64,000 bases of DNA from contig CBDFGS010000011.1 of NCBI GenBank assembly GCA_965247255.1, forward strand, positions 1 to 64,000. Direction: 5' to 3'. A model generated the notes under the pieces. The model had not been told where the DNA came from. It ran no database searches and was given only the letters and a program-made list of their open reading frames with translations. This DNA is from CBDFGS01 sp965247255 (GTDB lineage Bacteria; Chloroflexota; Dehalococcoidia; Lucifugimonadales; CAUZJF01). This document shows, in pieces, positions 8,250-16,514 of the stretch (position 1 is the stretch's first letter; the number at the start of each line of letters is the position of its first letter). A program made the translations under genes and the position numbers.

Positions 8250-8355
8250 ATGTTAACAGACACAGTCACTCCAGGGAAGATTGCGTAACGAGGAGCTTGA
8301 AGCAGTGGTTCGGGCGATACAGGGAATTCGGAGGGAGGATCATCTGTCCTGGTGA
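8250..8355 (+). pseudogene. Possible frameshifted small gene
   Basis: A strong AAAGGAGGA site lies 6 bases before an ATG at 8250, but the frame closes after 12 codons at 8286. The +1 frame then continues as NEELEAVVRAIQGIRREDHL and stops at 8353, which looks protein-like. A single frameshift would join the two into a short protein of about 35 residues. It could equally be a leader peptide with chance coding downstream. No family recognised. Confidence 0.3.
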
Positions 8356-8457
8356 CTTCGTTGGGCCATTGCTCCGCTCGCGGCTCGACTTGCGCTCAAG
8401 ACTAACCCCGAATCCACCGAAGGAGGGCGTCGGGTTAGCGTCCTGAAGCAGCAAGAA

Positions 8458-8527
8458 GGTGCTCCTGTGCTTCTGGGATAATGGTTTTGTAGCAAAAAAC
8501 AGACCCTGGAAAAGGAGCACCCAATAG
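8458..8527 (+). promoter_or_regulatory. IS1380 promoter and stem that can hide the transposase ribosome binding site
   Basis: GGTGCTCC at 8458-8465 is complementary to GGAGCACC at 8514-8521, and the latter contains the Shine-Dalgarno for the ATG at 8528. A -10-like GATAAT at 8477-8482 lies inside the loop. A transcript starting there would lack the left arm, while read-through from outside would fold and block translation. Both arms are kept in the diverged copy C although the loop sequence has changed. Confidence 0.5.
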
Positions 8528-9853
8528 ATGCTGCCACGCAACCACCCCGACCGAATCCAAATCACCTTCGACGACCGCCGCTTGGTGGCCAATGCCGGGC
8601 TGCTCCTTCCGGCCACCCTGGCGCGGCACCTCGGCCTGCCCGAACTCGTCCGGCAGCGCCTCGACCTGGGCGATGCCCCGGGGCGGGCGAACACGAGCGA
8701 CAAGATGATGACGCTGGTGGCGTCTGCGCTGGCTGGGGGCGACTGCATTGACGACGCCGATGTGTTGCGCACCGGGGGGACGGCCAGCACCCTGGGCGGC
8801 ACGGTGAAGGCGCCATCCACCCTGGGCACCTTCCTGCGCAGCTTCCGGTGGGGCCACGTCCGTCAACTCGACCGGGTGAGCCGCGAGTTGCTGGCCCGGG
8901 CTTGGCAGGCCGGGGCGGGACCCGGCGACGGGCCCCTGACCATTGACCTGGACTCCACCATCTGCGAGACCTACGGACTGGCCAAGGAGGGCGCACGCCA
9001 CCACGGCTATACCGGCAAGCGGGGCTATCACCCGCTGTTGGCCGTCGCCGCCGGCACAGGCGACGTGCTGATGGCCCGGCTGCGCGAGGGCCGGGCCAAC
9101 ACCGCTCGCGGCGCCGCCCACTTCCTGCGTGAAACGGTGAGCCGGGTTCGCTACGGCGGGGCCAGCGGGCAGCTCACCATGCGTGCCGACAGCGGCTTCT
9201 ATACCCACGCCGTGGTCGCCGTCTGCCGCCGGATCAATGTCCGCTACTCCATCACCATCCGCCAGCACAAAAGCCTGCACAATCTCATCGAGGCGATACC
9301 CGAAGATGCCTGGACGCCGATTCCTTACTGGATGGACGGTGCCGCCGATGTGGCCGAGATCACCTGCACCCCCTTCCAGGCCGAGGCAGACGCCGCGCCG
9401 GTACGGCTCATCGTCCGGCGGGTGAAGCCGACGCCCGGTTCCCAACTGGCCCTCTTCGCCAAATACAGTTATCACGGCTTCATCACCGACCGGGACGGGG
9501 AGTTGCTCGAACTGGAGGCTGACCATCGCCGCCACGCCGAGATCGAGAATGCCATACGCGACCTCAAGTACGGCGTCGGGCTGAACCATCTCCCCTCGGG
9601 CCGCTTCGCCGCCAACGGCGCCTGGCTGGCCGTCCAGACGATGGCCCACAACCTGGCCCGCTGGACGGCGCGGATCGGTCTGGGAGAGCGGATAGCCACC
9701 ACCAAGACCCTCCGGCGGCGGTTCTTCTCCCTAGCCGGACGGCTCACCCGCTCGGCACGCCGGTTGACCCTGCATCTTCCGGATCGCTGGCCTTGGGCTG
9801 AGAAGTTCAGCCGCGCCTTGGCCCGGCTGCGAGCCATTCCACTCCCGGCCTGA
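8528..9853 (+). CDS. IS1380-family transposase, copy A
   Basis: A 441-residue DDE transposase that cuts and moves the surrounding element. Motifs of the DDE_Tnp_1 / IS1380 type are visible: LTIDLDSTICETYG near residue 140 (first Asp), LTMRADSGFYTH near 220 (second Asp) and HRRHAEIENAIRDLKYG near 340 (Glu with the YREK-like context). Length is normal for the family and the frame is intact, so it is probably active. AAGGAGCACC precedes the ATG. Its predicted protein is identical to that of copy B. Confidence 0.92.
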   Translation: MLPRNHPDRIQITFDDRRLVANAGLLLPATLARHLGLPELVRQRLDLGDAPGRANTSDKMMTLVASALAGGDCIDDADVLRTGGTASTLGGTVKAPSTLGTFLRSFRWGHVRQLDRVSRELLARAWQAGAGPGDGPLTIDLDSTICETYGLAKEGARHHGYTGKRGYHPLLAVAAGTGDVLMARLREGRANTARGAAHFLRETVSRVRYGGASGQLTMRADSGFYTHAVVAVCRRINVRYSITIRQHKSLHNLIEAIPEDAWTPIPYWMDGAADVAEITCTPFQAEADAAPVRLIVRRVKPTPGSQLALFAKYSYHGFITDRDGELLELEADHRRHAEIENAIRDLKYGVGLNHLPSGRFAANGAWLAVQTMAHNLARWTARIGLGERIATTKTLRRRFFSLAGRLTRSARRLTLHLPDRWPWAEKFSRALARLRAIPLPA

Positions 9854-10127
9854 CGGCACCGTCGGCGACCCACCCACCGGACAACCGAAGATCCCCGCAG
9901 ACTCGCGCCAGCCCGGTCCGAGAGAGTTCCCTGCTGCGTATTCTCTCGCCATCCCCCGCATCGCAGCTCCCGCAGACGGCCATAGGGGCCCCTGTGCGGC
10001 GATGAAGACCGTCCGCCGACCTCCCTACCCCAAATGGAACCCAGGCTATTTCCCCTGTAGCTCCCTCACCCCCCCTTCCGCTTTCCTCACGCCGTCCATC
10101 GGTGTCCTTCGGTGGATTCGGGCTAAC

Positions 10128-10737
10128 ACATCGCCGTCAGGGCCGGCGCCACCAGCCTTGTCTACGTAGTTCGGTACGGCGCTGCAGATGTCGCCGAGCC
10201 GCCCTCATTCAGGCCTTCCACGGCCAGAGAAGCAACGCTCCTCAGCGAGCCGATCTGCTCGTTCGACACCTGCCCCCTAGCCAGCGATGACAGCGCTTCC
10301 CCGGCGAGAGGGCCTCCTACGTGAGCTCCGCGCATGCGCTGATGGAAGTTACCTTAGCCCACCTTTCGGAAGGAGACGTCAATGCCGCAACGTCTGCGAT
10401 CGAGAGACAGGTCGCCTATGCGGGGGCGCACAAGGTCGGTATAAGTCCATGCTATTGACCCGAGCCCGTATCAGAGTGTTGTTACTAATAAGTAGTGCGA
10501 GTTCATCCCTCCCAGTGTCAACCAACCAGTAATCTCGCGGTCTCCAGCACACTGAGCGGCAGTGTGTTCCTCGGGCGTGAACTACAGTGTGCGGCCTGCG
10601 TCAGTAGCCTGCCGAAGAAGGGAGCGATGGCTACACATGCCTCGCACCGCCCTTGACTTGTTTTCAACATGTTGTCCGGTTTTGGCCTCCCCAAGCATTG
10701 TAGTAAGTAGAAGCACTTTTTCAAAGGGAGGTTCGAC
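10128..10737. other. Gap between IS1380 copy A and the small membrane gene
   Basis: 610 bases without a convincing gene. One in-frame stretch, 10321-10458 on the plus strand, reads EVTLAHLSEGDVNAATSAIE and on to a stop. It looks protein-like but has no ribosome binding site and no recognised family, so it may be a remnant of a gene broken by IS activity. The promoter for the downstream gene should lie in its right part. Confidence 0.35.
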
Positions 10738-10980
10738 ATGGACTGGATAACGGACGGGATGTATCTTATGGCACTGGCCATACTCGGAGCGGGGTTGATC
10801 GCAGGCGGCATCGTCTCGTATCGCGGGAGTGCGAGAGTCGGGGTCAGGGCTTTTGGTTCTTCCGCAGTAGCCGTCGGAGTTGTGATGTGGGCAGTGGTCC
10901 TGATTGCGGCCCCGGTGTCTCAGAGCGGCGAGGGACCGTCAGCACCAACGGCTGTTGAAGCCGTAAGAGCCGCCAATTAG
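10738..10980 (+). CDS. Small two-helix membrane protein, unknown function
   Basis: An 80-residue protein. Hydrophobic segments at about 8-27 (LMALAILGAGLIAGGIV) and 40-60 (SSAVAVGVVMWAVVLIAA) are likely transmembrane helices joined by a short basic loop. The C-terminus is polar. AAGGGAGG sits 7 bases before the ATG, which is a good reason to believe it is translated. It is enclosed between IS1380 copies and followed by a strong hairpin, so it is either a chromosomal gene caught between insertions or cargo. No family recognised. Confidence 0.5.
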   Translation: MDWITDGMYLMALAILGAGLIAGGIVSYRGSARVGVRAFGSSAVAVGVVMWAVVLIAAPVSQSGEGPSAPTAVEAVRAAN

Positions 10981-11039
10981 CGGGTAGCCTGCGGACCAGG
11001 GCAACCGGAAGGCCGGCTACCCGTGGTCCGCAGGCTACC
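10981..11039 (+). terminator. Long perfect hairpin after the small membrane gene
   Basis: GGTAGCCTGCGGACCA at 10983-10998 pairs perfectly with its complement at 11024-11039. Inside, CGGGTAGCC at 10981-10989 can instead pair with GGCTACCCG at 11015-11023, so two exclusive folds are possible. It starts right after the stop codon. There is no T-run, so it may act as a transcript end or mRNA stabiliser and not as a classic terminator. Confidence 0.45.
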
Positions 11040-11210
11040 AAACAAGCCTACACCTGTTCAGCTTAGCCCGAATCCACCGAAGGACACCGATGGACGGCGT
11101 GAGGGCAGCGGAAGGGGGTGGGTGAGGGAGCTACAGGGGAGATGGCCTGGGGTCTTGGGGTAGATGGGAGGCCGGCGGGCGGTCTTCAGTGGCCGCACAG
11201 GGCCCCTAAG

Positions 11211-12927
11211 CCCGAATCCACCGAAGGACACCGATGGACGGCGTGAGGAAAGCGGAAGGGGGGGGTGAGGGAGCTACAGGGGAAATAGCCTGGGTTCCAT
11301 TTGGGGTAGGGAGGTCGGCGGACGGTCTTCATCGCCGCACAGGGGCCCCTATGGCCGTCTGCGGGAGCTGCGATGCGGGGGATGGCGAGAGAATACGCAG
11401 CAGGGAACTCTCTCGGACCGGGCTGGCGCGAGTCTGCGGGGATCTTCGGTTGTCCGGTGGGTGGGTCGCCGACGGTGCCGTCAGGCCGGGAGTGGAATGG
11501 CTCGCAGCCGGGCCAAGGCGCGGCTGAACTTCTCAGCCCAAGGCCAGCGATCCGGAAGATGCAGGGTCAACCGGCGTGCCGAGCGGGTGAGCCGTCCGGC
11601 TAGGGAGAAGAACCGCCGCCGGAGGGTCTTGGTGGTGGCTATCCGCTCTCCCAGACCGATCCGCGCCGTCCAGCGGGCCAGGTTGTGGGCCATCGTCTGG
11701 ACGGCCAGCCAGGCGCCGTTGGCGGCGAAGCGGCCCGAGGGGAGATGGTTCAGCCCGACGCCGTACTTGAGGTCGCGTATGGCATTCTCGATCTCGGCGT
11801 GGCGGCGATGGTCAGCCTCCAGTTCGAGCAACTCCCCGTCCCGGTCGGTGATGAAGCCGTGATAACTGTATTTGGCGAAGAGGGCCAGTTGGGAACCGGG
11901 CGTCGGCTTCACCCGCCGGACGATGAGCCGTACCGGCGCGGCGTCTGCCTCGGCCTGGAAGGGGGTGCAGGTGATCTCGGCCACATCGGCGGCACCGTCC
12001 ATCCAGTAAGGAATCGGCGTCCAGGCATCTTCGGGTATCGCCTCGATGAGATTGTGCAGGCTTTTGTGCTGGCGGATGGTGATGGAGTAGCGGACATTGA
12101 TCCGGCGGCAGACGGCGACCACGGCGTGGGTATAGAAGCCGCTGTCGGCACGCATGGTGAGCTGCCCGCTGGCCCCGCCGTAGCGAACCCGGCTCACCGT
12201 TTCACGCAGGAAGTGGGCGGCGCCGCGAGCGGTGTTGGCCCGGCCCTCGCGCAGCCGGGCCATCAGCACGTCGCCTGTGCCGGCGGCGACGGCCAACAGC
12301 GGGTGATAGCCCCGCTTGCCGGTATAGCCGTGGTGGCGTGCGCCCTCCTTGGCCAGTCCGTAGGTCTCGCAGATGGTGGAGTCCAGGTCAATGGTCAGGG
12401 GCCCGTCGCCGGGTCCCGCCCCGGCCTGCCAAGCCCGGGCCAGCAACTCGCGGCTCACCCGGTCGAGTTGACGGACGTGGCCCCACCGGAAGCTGCGCAG
12501 GAAGGTGCCCAGGGTGGATGGCGCCTTCACCGTGCCGCCCAGGGTGCTGGCCGTCCCCCCGGTGCGCAACACATCGGCGTCGTCAATGCAGTCGCCCCCA
12601 GCCAGCGCAGACGCCACCAGCGTCATCATCTTGTCGCTCGTGTTCGCCCGCCCCGGGGCATCGCCCAGGTCGAGGCGCTGCCGGACGAGTTCGGGCAGGC
12701 CGAGGTGCCGCGCCAGGGTGGCCGGAAGGAGCAGCCCGGCATTGGCCACCAAGCGGCGGTCGTCGAAGGTGATTTGGATTCGGTCGGGGTGGTTGCGTGG
12801 CAGCATCTATTGGGTGCTCCTTTTCCAGGGTCTGTTTTTTGCTACAAAACCATTATCCCAGAAGCACAGGAGCACCTTCTTGCTGCTTCAGGACGCTAAC
12901 CCGACGCCCTCCTTCGGTGGATTCGGG
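11211..12927 (-). mobile_element. IS1380-family element, copy B (nested inside copy C)
   Basis: A 1717-bp element in the opposite orientation to copy A and apparently almost identical to it. It is flanked by a 5-bp duplication CTAAG at 11206-11210 and 12928-12932. Both flanks are sequence of copy C, which shows that B jumped into C after C was already in place. Confidence 0.92.
11481..12806 (-). CDS. IS1380-family transposase, copy B
   Basis: A 441-residue transposase with the same predicted protein sequence as the copy at 8528-9853, including both catalytic aspartate motifs (DLDSTICETYG and RADSGFYTH) and the glutamate motif (HAEIENAIRDLK). The start, the upstream stem and the ribosome binding site are also the same. 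It is intact and, given the lack of divergence from copy A, recently mobile. Long antisense frames over this gene are codon-bias shadows. Confidence 0.92.
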   Translation of the reverse strand: MLPRNHPDRIQITFDDRRLVANAGLLLPATLARHLGLPELVRQRLDLGDAPGRANTSDKMMTLVASALAGGDCIDDADVLRTGGTASTLGGTVKAPSTLGTFLRSFRWGHVRQLDRVSRELLARAWQAGAGPGDGPLTIDLDSTICETYGLAKEGARHHGYTGKRGYHPLLAVAAGTGDVLMARLREGRANTARGAAHFLRETVSRVRYGGASGQLTMRADSGFYTHAVVAVCRRINVRYSITIRQHKSLHNLIEAIPEDAWTPIPYWMDGAADVAEITCTPFQAEADAAPVRLIVRRVKPTPGSQLALFAKYSYHGFITDRDGELLELEADHRRHAEIENAIRDLKYGVGLNHLPSGRFAANGAWLAVQTMAHNLARWTARIGLGERIATTKTLRRRFFSLAGRLTRSARRLTLHLPDRWPWAEKFSRALARLRAIPLPA

Positions 12928-13045
12928 CTAAGGCCCTATGCGGGAGTTGCGATGCGCGGGAAGGCGAGAGGATACGCAGCAGGGGACTCTCGCGACCGGG
13001 GTGGCGCGAGATTGCGGGGACGTTGGGTCAGTTGCAGGCTGGCCG

Positions 13046-14371
13046 TCAGGCCGGGAACGGAATGGCTTGCAGCCGGGCCAAGGCGCGAGTGAACTGGGTT
13101 TCCCAAGGCCAGCGCCGGGGGAGATGCAAAGTGAGGCGGCGCGCCGAGCGGGTGATCCGTCCCACCAGAGCGAAGACCCGCCGCCTGAGGGTCTTGGTGA
13201 TCACGGTCCGCTCGCCCAGACCAATCCGCGCCGTCCAGCGGGCCAGGTTATGCGCCATCACCTGGACCGCCAGCCAGGCGCCGTTGGCGGCGAAGCGCGC
13301 CGACGGCATGTGGTTCAGCCCGACGCCGTACTTGAGGTCGCGTATGGCGTTCTCGACCTCGGCGTGGCGGCGATGATCGGCCTCCAGTTCCAGCGTCTCC
13401 CCATCGCGGTCGGTGATGAAGGCGTGATAGCTGTATCTGGCGAAGAGGGCGAGCTGGGAACCGGGCGTCGGCTTCACCCGCCGGACAATGAGCCGCACCG
13501 GCGCGGCGTCCGGCTTGGTCTGGAACGGGGTGTAAGTCGTCTCGGCGACATCGGCGGCGCCGTCCATCCAGTAGGGAATGGGAGTCCAGTCCTCCTCTGG
13601 TATCGCCTCGATCAGATCCCGCAGCCTGGCGCGCTGGCGGATGGTGATAGAGAAGCGGACATCCATTTCCCGGCAGGCGGCAACGACAGTGTGGGCGTAG
13701 AAGCCGCTGTCGGCCCGCACCGTGAGTTGTCCCCTGGCCCCGCCGTAGCGCACCCGCCCCACCGTCTCACGCAGGAAGTGGGCGGCGCCACGGGCGGTGT
13801 TGGCCCGGCCCTCGCGCAGCCGGGACATCAGCACCTCGCCGGTGCCGGCGGCAATGGCCAGCAGCGGGTGATAGCCGCGGGCGCCGGTATAGCCGTGGTG
13901 GCGCGCTCCCTCCTTGGCCAGTCCATAGGTCTCGCAGATGGTCGAGTCCAGGTCGATGGTCAGGGGCGAGTCGCCGGGTCCGGCCCCAGCGGCCCAGGCC
14001 CGGGCCAACAACTGGCGGCTCACGCGGTCGAGTTGACGGACATGCCCCCACCGGAAGCTGCGCAGGAAGGTCCCCAGGGTGGATGGCGCCTTGACCACGC
14101 AGCCTAGAACACCAACCGTCCCACCAGCGCGCAGCGCATCGGCGTCGTCGATGCAGTCGCCGCCTGCCAGCGCGGAAGCGACCAGCGTCAGCATCTTGTC
14201 CCCAGTGTTCGCCCGTCCCGGCGCTCCGCCGAGGTCAAGGTGATGGTCGACGAGTTCCCGCAGGCCCAGGTGCCGGGCTAGGGTGGCCGGCAGGAGCAGG
14301 CCGGCATTGGCCACCAGGCGATGGTCGTCAAAGAGGATGCGGATACGGTCGGGTTTGTTCTGTGGCAGCAT
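13046..14371 (-). CDS. IS1380-family transposase, copy C (diverged)
   Basis: A 441-residue transposase of the same family and length, clearly related to copies A and B but with many substitutions, for instance LRELVDHHLDLGGAP where the others have LPELVRQRLDLGDAP. Catalytic motifs are intact: DLDSTICETYG, VRADSGFYAH and HAEVENAIRDLK. It is a different IS1380 lineage and an older resident, since copy B sits in its non-coding end. It may still be active, because the insertion left both the gene and the terminal repeats in place. Confidence 0.92.
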   Translation of the reverse strand: MLPQNKPDRIRILFDDHRLVANAGLLLPATLARHLGLRELVDHHLDLGGAPGRANTGDKMLTLVASALAGGDCIDDADALRAGGTVGVLGCVVKAPSTLGTFLRSFRWGHVRQLDRVSRQLLARAWAAGAGPGDSPLTIDLDSTICETYGLAKEGARHHGYTGARGYHPLLAIAAGTGEVLMSRLREGRANTARGAAHFLRETVGRVRYGGARGQLTVRADSGFYAHTVVAACREMDVRFSITIRQRARLRDLIEAIPEEDWTPIPYWMDGAADVAETTYTPFQTKPDAAPVRLIVRRVKPTPGSQLALFARYSYHAFITDRDGETLELEADHRRHAEVENAIRDLKYGVGLNHMPSARFAANGAWLAVQVMAHNLARWTARIGLGERTVITKTLRRRVFALVGRITRSARRLTLHLPRRWPWETQFTRALARLQAIPFPA

Positions 14372-14571
14372 CTATTGGGTGCTCCTTGTTTCCGGGCGGG
14401 TTTCTGTTCCAAAACCATTATCCCAGATTCAGAGGAGCACCCGCTGGCTTCTTCAAGGGCTGTCCCCAAGGCCGTCCTTCGGTGGATTCGGGCTTAGTCT
14501 CCGGCAACTGTCTGGTAGCATGGAGCGCCGGAAAACGGAGCCAGGGAAGCAGGAAAACGGGGTGTACGTCG

Positions 14572-15117
14572 TTGGAAGATGCACTGGTCATAGAGCAGGT
14601 GAGGACAGGAAAGCCGGACGCGTTCGGCCACATCGTAGAGCGTTACCAGGCACGCATCTCACGATACCTTCTCAGGATGACTGGCGACTACCATGTCGCG
14701 CAAGACCTCGCGCAGGACACGTTCGTTCAGGCATACCGCGGAATCCTAAAGACCCAGTCCGACTTTAGCTTCAAGGCCTGGTTGTACAAGATCGCCACCA
14801 ACAACGCGCGACAGTACCACCGGAGACGACGAATCCTGTCGTTCCTTCCACTACCGGAATCGGAGAGCGCCGACGAACCGGGCAGCGATACACTCTCCGA
14901 ATCTGTGGGTGAACGGTTGACGGTGCAGCAGGCGATGTTGAGCGTGCCGCAAGACCGCCGCACGTGCATGGTCCTCCATTTCGTGGAGGGGTTGAAGTAC
15001 AGGGAGATAGCGGGGATCGTCGGCACATCTGAAGAGGCGGTGAGGAAGCGAATCGCGAGAGGAAGCAAGGACTTTCGCGAGGCCTATGCACGTCTTTCCG
15101 AAGGGGACGAGAGATGA
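14572..15117 (+). CDS. ECF-type RNA polymerase sigma factor
   Basis: About 181 residues from a TTG at 14572. The open frame extends further left into IS1380 copy C, but that part is not sigma-like. Region 2 is at about residues 10-80 (AFGHIVERYQARISRYLLRM, then AQDLAQDTFVQAYRGI). Region 4 is at about 115-170 (MLSVPQDRRTCMVLHFVEGL, then YREIAGIVGTSEEAVRKRIA). It would direct RNA polymerase to a small regulon under control of the anti-sigma factor encoded next, whose ATG overlaps this stop by 4 bases. The IS end lies only about 75 bp upstream of the start, so native promoter sequence has probably been displaced. The start codon is uncertain. Confidence 0.85.
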   Translation: MEDALVIEQVRTGKPDAFGHIVERYQARISRYLLRMTGDYHVAQDLAQDTFVQAYRGILKTQSDFSFKAWLYKIATNNARQYHRRRRILSFLPLPESESADEPGSDTLSESVGERLTVQQAMLSVPQDRRTCMVLHFVEGLKYREIAGIVGTSEEAVRKRIARGSKDFREAYARLSEGDER

Positions 15118-16244
15118 ACCACACAGAATTCGAAGAACTGGTGTCGGCGTATGCCAATGACGAGTTGGCACGCACGCAAAGGGAATTCGTCGAAGAGCAC
15201 CTGTCCGGCTGCCCAGAATGCCGGGCGCAGCTGACCGAGTTCACCTGGGTGCGGAGCAAGGTCGGCCTTCTGGCTACGGTTCCGGCAGAATCAGATATAA
15301 AGGAGACAACAATGGCTTCAATCAGGGCAATTGGCCCCCAGCGAGGGGGTGTCTATTCAGGAGAAGTACAGGGCAACTCATGGGTGAGACTTGGCCTCCG
15401 GCGACTGCCGCGTCCCGCTCTGGTCATGGCTGCCGTTGCAGCTATGGTTATCATCCCGCTGGCGCTACAACTAACGGGCGGTGGGCCTGGAGTCGGGATC
15501 GAGTCGGCATACGCGGCGACCGAGGCGCTGAAGTCGTTCAGGATGTCTGGGACAACGGTGCAATCCTTCGGTGAATCGACATCAGAGGTTGCCTTCGATT
15601 GGGAGTTCGTCGCGCCAGACAGGTACCGCGGCGCCATAACGACACCAGCCGGGTTGGAGGAGTTCGTCATCGTCGGCGACGAGCAGTTTTCCCGCACACC
15701 TGATACCGCTGGGACTGACGTTACCGTCATCGTGATTGACACGGACGGATACGACGTTTTTAACCCGGTCCCCACCAGGGCAGGTACACTACAGATCCTC
15801 GACTCACTCGTCAACGTGGAAAGCCTGGCCGACGAGACGGTCGATGGCATAAATACGCTGCATTATCGAGGAAGAGTCGACATCGGTCGCATAGTCGACG
15901 CCCAGACGGCGCTCCTCGACCCAGACGCACCGGGCTACGAGGAGATGGTGCAGATGCTTGACTTCCAACGAACAGCTAACATCGACGTCGAACTGTGGAT
16001 CGACGCGGGAGATTCGTCGCTTCGGCAGATGAAGCTGGACTCCGAATCGCCGACGTTCGTGAGTGATCAGGAGGGCAGTCGATTCGAGGGATCGTCGACC
16101 TTCAGCACATTTGTAAAGTTCACCGATCTGAACGCGCCGATCTCCATAGAGCGCCCGGTGAGTGCGGAAGGCGTGTTGGAGCAGGGATGGAGTGTCGCAG
16201 GCAGTGGTAGTCCGTCCCCGACGATTGGGACCGAGCCGCGGTAG
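15114..16244 (+). CDS. Membrane anti-sigma factor with zinc finger and LppX/LolA-like exported domain
   Basis: A 376-residue protein, translationally coupled to the sigma gene (ATGA overlap). Residues 1-45 carry the anti-sigma zinc finger, with the His-Cys-Cys motif HLSGCPECRAQL. A single transmembrane helix lies at about 97-118 (PALVMAAVAAMVIIPLALQL). The exported part (135-365) starts ALKSFRMSGTTVQSF and looks like the LppX/LprG/LolA beta-sheet fold that holds lipids or senses the envelope. The cytosolic zinc finger would hold the sigma factor until an envelope signal is received. The sensory role of the outer domain is inferred. Confidence 0.8.
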   Translation: MNHTEFEELVSAYANDELARTQREFVEEHLSGCPECRAQLTEFTWVRSKVGLLATVPAESDIKETTMASIRAIGPQRGGVYSGEVQGNSWVRLGLRRLPRPALVMAAVAAMVIIPLALQLTGGGPGVGIESAYAATEALKSFRMSGTTVQSFGESTSEVAFDWEFVAPDRYRGAITTPAGLEEFVIVGDEQFSRTPDTAGTDVTVIVIDTDGYDVFNPVPTRAGTLQILDSLVNVESLADETVDGINTLHYRGRVDIGRIVDAQTALLDPDAPGYEEMVQMLDFQRTANIDVELWIDAGDSSLRQMKLDSESPTFVSDQEGSRFEGSSTFSTFVKFTDLNAPISIERPVSAEGVLEQGWSVAGSGSPSPTIGTEPR

Positions 16245-16493
16245 CGTACAACTGCGCAAATGTAGGAAAGTCGTCGCAAAAGAAGATGGCTAGGCGTAGA
16301 CTGGGAACGCGTCAACAGAGTGGCCTTGGCCACCTCTGTGTCACAATAGCGCGACTGGGTAGAGGCCCATCGAAAATATTGAAGGTAGGACTTCGACCCT
16401 CCCCCGTCTCCACCAAGAACACGAATCGCCATTGGCCTCGCGCCACTGCCCGACATCCTTGTGGAGCTTGGCCCGGTTAGGCGTGTTCGCCGG

Positions 16494-16514
16494 CTGATAC
16501 TAGGCGAGTATCAG
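16494..16514. terminator. Short hairpin between convergent genes
   Basis: CTGATACT at 16494-16501 pairs with AGTATCAG at 16507-16514, across the stop codon of the minus-strand hydrolase gene. No T-run is evident. A weak candidate for a transcript end. The 250 bases to its left hold no gene. Confidence 0.3.

Larger units (their letters stand above)
8407..10122 (+). mobile_element. IS1380-family element, copy A (intact)
   Basis: A 1716-bp element bounded by inverted repeats with the core CCCGAATCCACCGAAGGA at both ends (the right end as reverse complement). It is flanked by a perfect 5-bp target duplication CTAAC at 8402-8406 and 10123-10127. It carries a single transposase gene on the plus strand and about 270 bp of non-coding right end. 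Copy B at 11211 has an identical predicted transposase; the one difference noticed is a C-run of 7 here against 8 there. Confidence 0.9.
11067..14492 (-). mobile_element. IS1380-family element, copy C (diverged, split by copy B)
   Basis: Its left end (11067-11210) and main body (12933-14492) are separated by copy B. Removing copy B and one target duplication leaves about 1.7 kb. Ends carry the same CCCGAATCCACCGAAGGA inverted repeat. The outer 5-bp duplication CTTAG is present at 11062-11066 and 14493-14497. The insertion of B lies in the non-coding tail, so the transposase gene of C is intact. Confidence 0.9.

Noticed and set aside
8435..9649. 404-codon antisense ORF over the IS1380 transposase (also at 11685-12899, and a 389-codon relative at 12938-14107)
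   Set aside because: Composition is Gly/Gln/His-rich without domain features, and the frame exists only because of the high G+C of the real transposase on the opposite strand.
8402..12932. Composite transposon formed by IS1380 copies A and B
   Set aside because: Outer flanks are CTAAC on the left and CTAAG on the right. Each copy has its own matching duplication, so they inserted independently.
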